A stretch of 64,000 nt of DNA from Caulochytrium protostelioides (lineage: Eukaryota; Chytridiomycota; Caulochytriomycetes; Caulochytriales; Caulochytriaceae). The notes below the pieces were generated by a model that saw nothing but the letters and a program-made list of their open reading frames with translations, searched no databases and was not told where the DNA came from. The DNA lies in contig ML014152.1 in assembly GCA_003615045.1 (NCBI GenBank), forward strand, positions 1-64,000. Direction: 5' to 3'. The position numbers were made by a program, and so were the translations under genes. Positions 62,378 through 64,000 of this stretch are shown here, one piece after another. The stretch's first letter is position 1; the number at the start of each line of letters is the position of its first letter.

Positions 62378-63487
62378 CCTATGAAGGGCTCCGACGACGG
62401 ACGGGACGGGATCAACAACCCAGCCGGGGGAGGAGAGGGGGGCGCAGCGGCCGAAAAGGGACAAGCGACCACGGAGGCCAAAGAACCGAGAACCAGGCGT
62501 CCGGCCGCTGAGCGAGAGAAGCGTCAGCTCGCGCAGCGGTGCGACGCTACGTGGGTCGTGTCCGATGCGTAATACAGGACGGGCGACGACGGCGACGGCG
62601 ACGGCAATGACAACAACAACGGGGACGACAAGAACAACAATCGGTGCGCAGGAGCCCTGAAGGAGTGGGTGGTATGCAGCAGAGCGTTGGTGCGGTCAAG
62701 AAGGAGAAGAAGCGTTCGGGTGCTATGGGTGGCGTGATGGCCAGTCGCAGCCACGCGATTGCAGACGTCGAGGTCCGGATGGCGATGTCAAGCGGCGATG
62801 TCGGAGTTTGGCCTCCCCGGCAAGGACTAGCGTAGCCGCGCCCAGCATGAGTGGCAACAAGAACATCGCATGCAAGGGCGACGATGCCTGCGCGATACAT
62901 GGGTCCGAGCAGCACAGCGTGGTCGGTGCCGGTGCCCACGCGACTCGCTCGCTCGCTGGCCCAGCCGCGGACGACCGCGGCGAGCGCTAGCTCGGCGAGT
63001 GGGATGGCGCTGGCCTTCGGGGTCCCTAGGCCGCTCGAGGCTTGACCCGCGACTCGCCGCCGGTGGCGTTGGGATCCAAACTCCGCGCGTCCAAGCCCCC
63101 GCTCGGCGTCGGGAGCGACGGCCGCCGAAAAGGCGAAAGGCCTCTCGACGGCCCGGCGTTCGCGTGGCGCAGTCACGAAGCCGCCGGCCCACCCCCTTCC
63201 GTCCTCCATGATCGGCCACGATTCGGCCTACTCAGCCCACCGGATGATCGGCCACGATCCAGGACGACTCGCCCATACGGCGACCTCGGGGTCGATCCAC
63301 ATGCCGATCCACACCGATCCACGCCGCTATCGCCATCGCACCATGGGTCTGGATGGGTCACCATCCAGCGCTTCGTCTGTTGCTTTGGTCTGTTGTTTCG
63401 CCTCGATCTGCCATGATCAGGTTACAAAGAAGGGGGGAAAAAAGAGGCCAGCGCGGATCCAGCGGCACTTCCGTCTACAGCGAGGGC
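62378..63487. other. intergenic UTP13 / MCC beta
   Basis: 1.1 kb upstream of UTP13 and downstream of the MCC beta gene. Contains a GACGGC/ACAACA-rich patch (62580-62640). Overlapping frames on both strands lack conserved features; nothing recognised. Confidence 0.5.
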
Positions 63488-64000
63488 TCACATGCGGAAC
63501 ACGCCGAACTTGGTCTCTGGGATAGGCTGGTTGGCGCTCGCTGCAAGCGCAAGACCGAGCACGGTGCGGGTGTCCTGGGGATCAATGACGCCGTCGTCCC
63601 AGAGCCGCGCTGACGCATAGTACGGGCTCGCCTCGGCGTCGTACTTGGCCCGCGTTTTTTCGTTCATCTCCGCCAACGCGGCTTCTTCGGCCGCCACCTC
63701 GGCATCCGTGGCGGCCGCGGCGCCGGCGGCCTGGCGCTTCTTGGACGCAGCGTCACGCCGGATCTCGGTCAGCACGCCCGCGGCCTGCTCGCCGCCCATG
63801 ACGCCGATGCGGGCGTTCGGCCACATCCACAGAAACCGCGGCGCGTACGCGCGGCCGCACATGCCGTAGTTGCCGGCGCCGAAGGACCCGCCGCAGAGCA
63901 CCGTGAACTTGGGGACCTTGACGCTCGCCACGGCCGTGACCATCTTGGCGCCGTGCTTGGCGATCCCGCCGGCCTCTGCCGTCGCGCCGACCATGAACCC
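63488..64000 (-). CDS. Methylcrotonoyl-CoA carboxylase beta subunit, C-terminal part (runs off the window)
   Basis: Carboxyltransferase subunit of mitochondrial 3-methylcrotonyl-CoA carboxylase, in leucine breakdown. Only the last 170 aa are inside the window; the 5' part lies beyond 64000. The sequence [75 protein letters not shown] and [31 protein letters not shown] matches MCCC2 closely, and it ends FGVFRM as in that family. A short Ala/Lys-rich insert ([23 protein letters not shown]) lies between them. Propionyl-CoA carboxylase beta is less likely because of MCGRAY, MWPNARI and the SARLWDDG block. Confidence 0.95.
   Translation of the reverse strand, partial: GFMVGATAEAGGIAKHGAKMVTAVASVKVPKFTVLCGGSFGAGNYGMCGRAYAPRFLWMWPNARIGVMGGEQAAGVLTEIRRDAASKKRQAAGAAAATDAEVAAEEAALAEMNEKTRAKYDAEASPYYASARLWDDGVIDPQDTRTVLGLALAASANQPIPETKFGVFRM

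Overview
This looks like nuclear DNA of a very GC-rich, early-diverging (zoosporic/chytrid-like) fungus. Genes are monocistronic and lie on both strands. They carry short GT-AG introns, use the standard code and are full of Ala/Pro/Gly/Ser-rich inserts coded by GC trinucleotide runs. A tRNA-Ile(AAU) near the left end, a fungal-type EDE1 (three EH domains plus UBA), a fungal-size PNG1, GWT1 and an OPI3/PEMT-type enzyme point to Fungi. An ABI-like WAVE-complex subunit, an exportin-6-like receptor and an Integrator subunit 14-like protein are more typical of animals and amoebae and are mostly absent from Dikarya, so a basal lineage is the best guess. The species assignment is inference only.

Layout, left to right: tRNA-Ile; PNG1 (+); a hypothetical protein (-); TRM8 (+) facing TPI1 (-); a TBC protein (+) facing an INTS14-like protein (-); GSH1/GCLC (+) facing GCP5 (-); a large protein with a probable signal peptide (-); a C78-type ubiquitin protease (-); EDE1 (+) facing NAA35/MAK10 (-); GWT1 (+); DNMT2 (-); PUP1 (+); ABI-like (+) facing a phospholipid methyltransferase (-); prefoldin 1 (-); CCT1 (+); VPS34 (+); XPO6-like (+) facing UTP13/TBL3 (-); and the 3' part of the MCC beta subunit (-), cut by the window edge.

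The genes are housekeeping functions: protein quality control (PNG1, PUP1, CCT1, prefoldin, C78 protease), membrane traffic and lipids (EDE1, VPS34, TBC, GWT1, PEMT), cytoskeleton (GCP5, ABI, XPO6), RNA modification and processing (TRM8, DNMT2, UTP13, INTS14) and metabolism (TPI, GCS, MCC). They do not form an operon or a biosynthetic cluster. I see no transposon, viral relic or CRISPR array. Splice junctions were inferred by eye from consensus sites, reading phase and family conservation. Many genes have a tiny first exon followed at once by an intron. Several convergent pairs end within 10 to 180 bp of each other. The gaps between genes hold microsatellites, homopolymer T/A tracts and GC trinucleotide runs.
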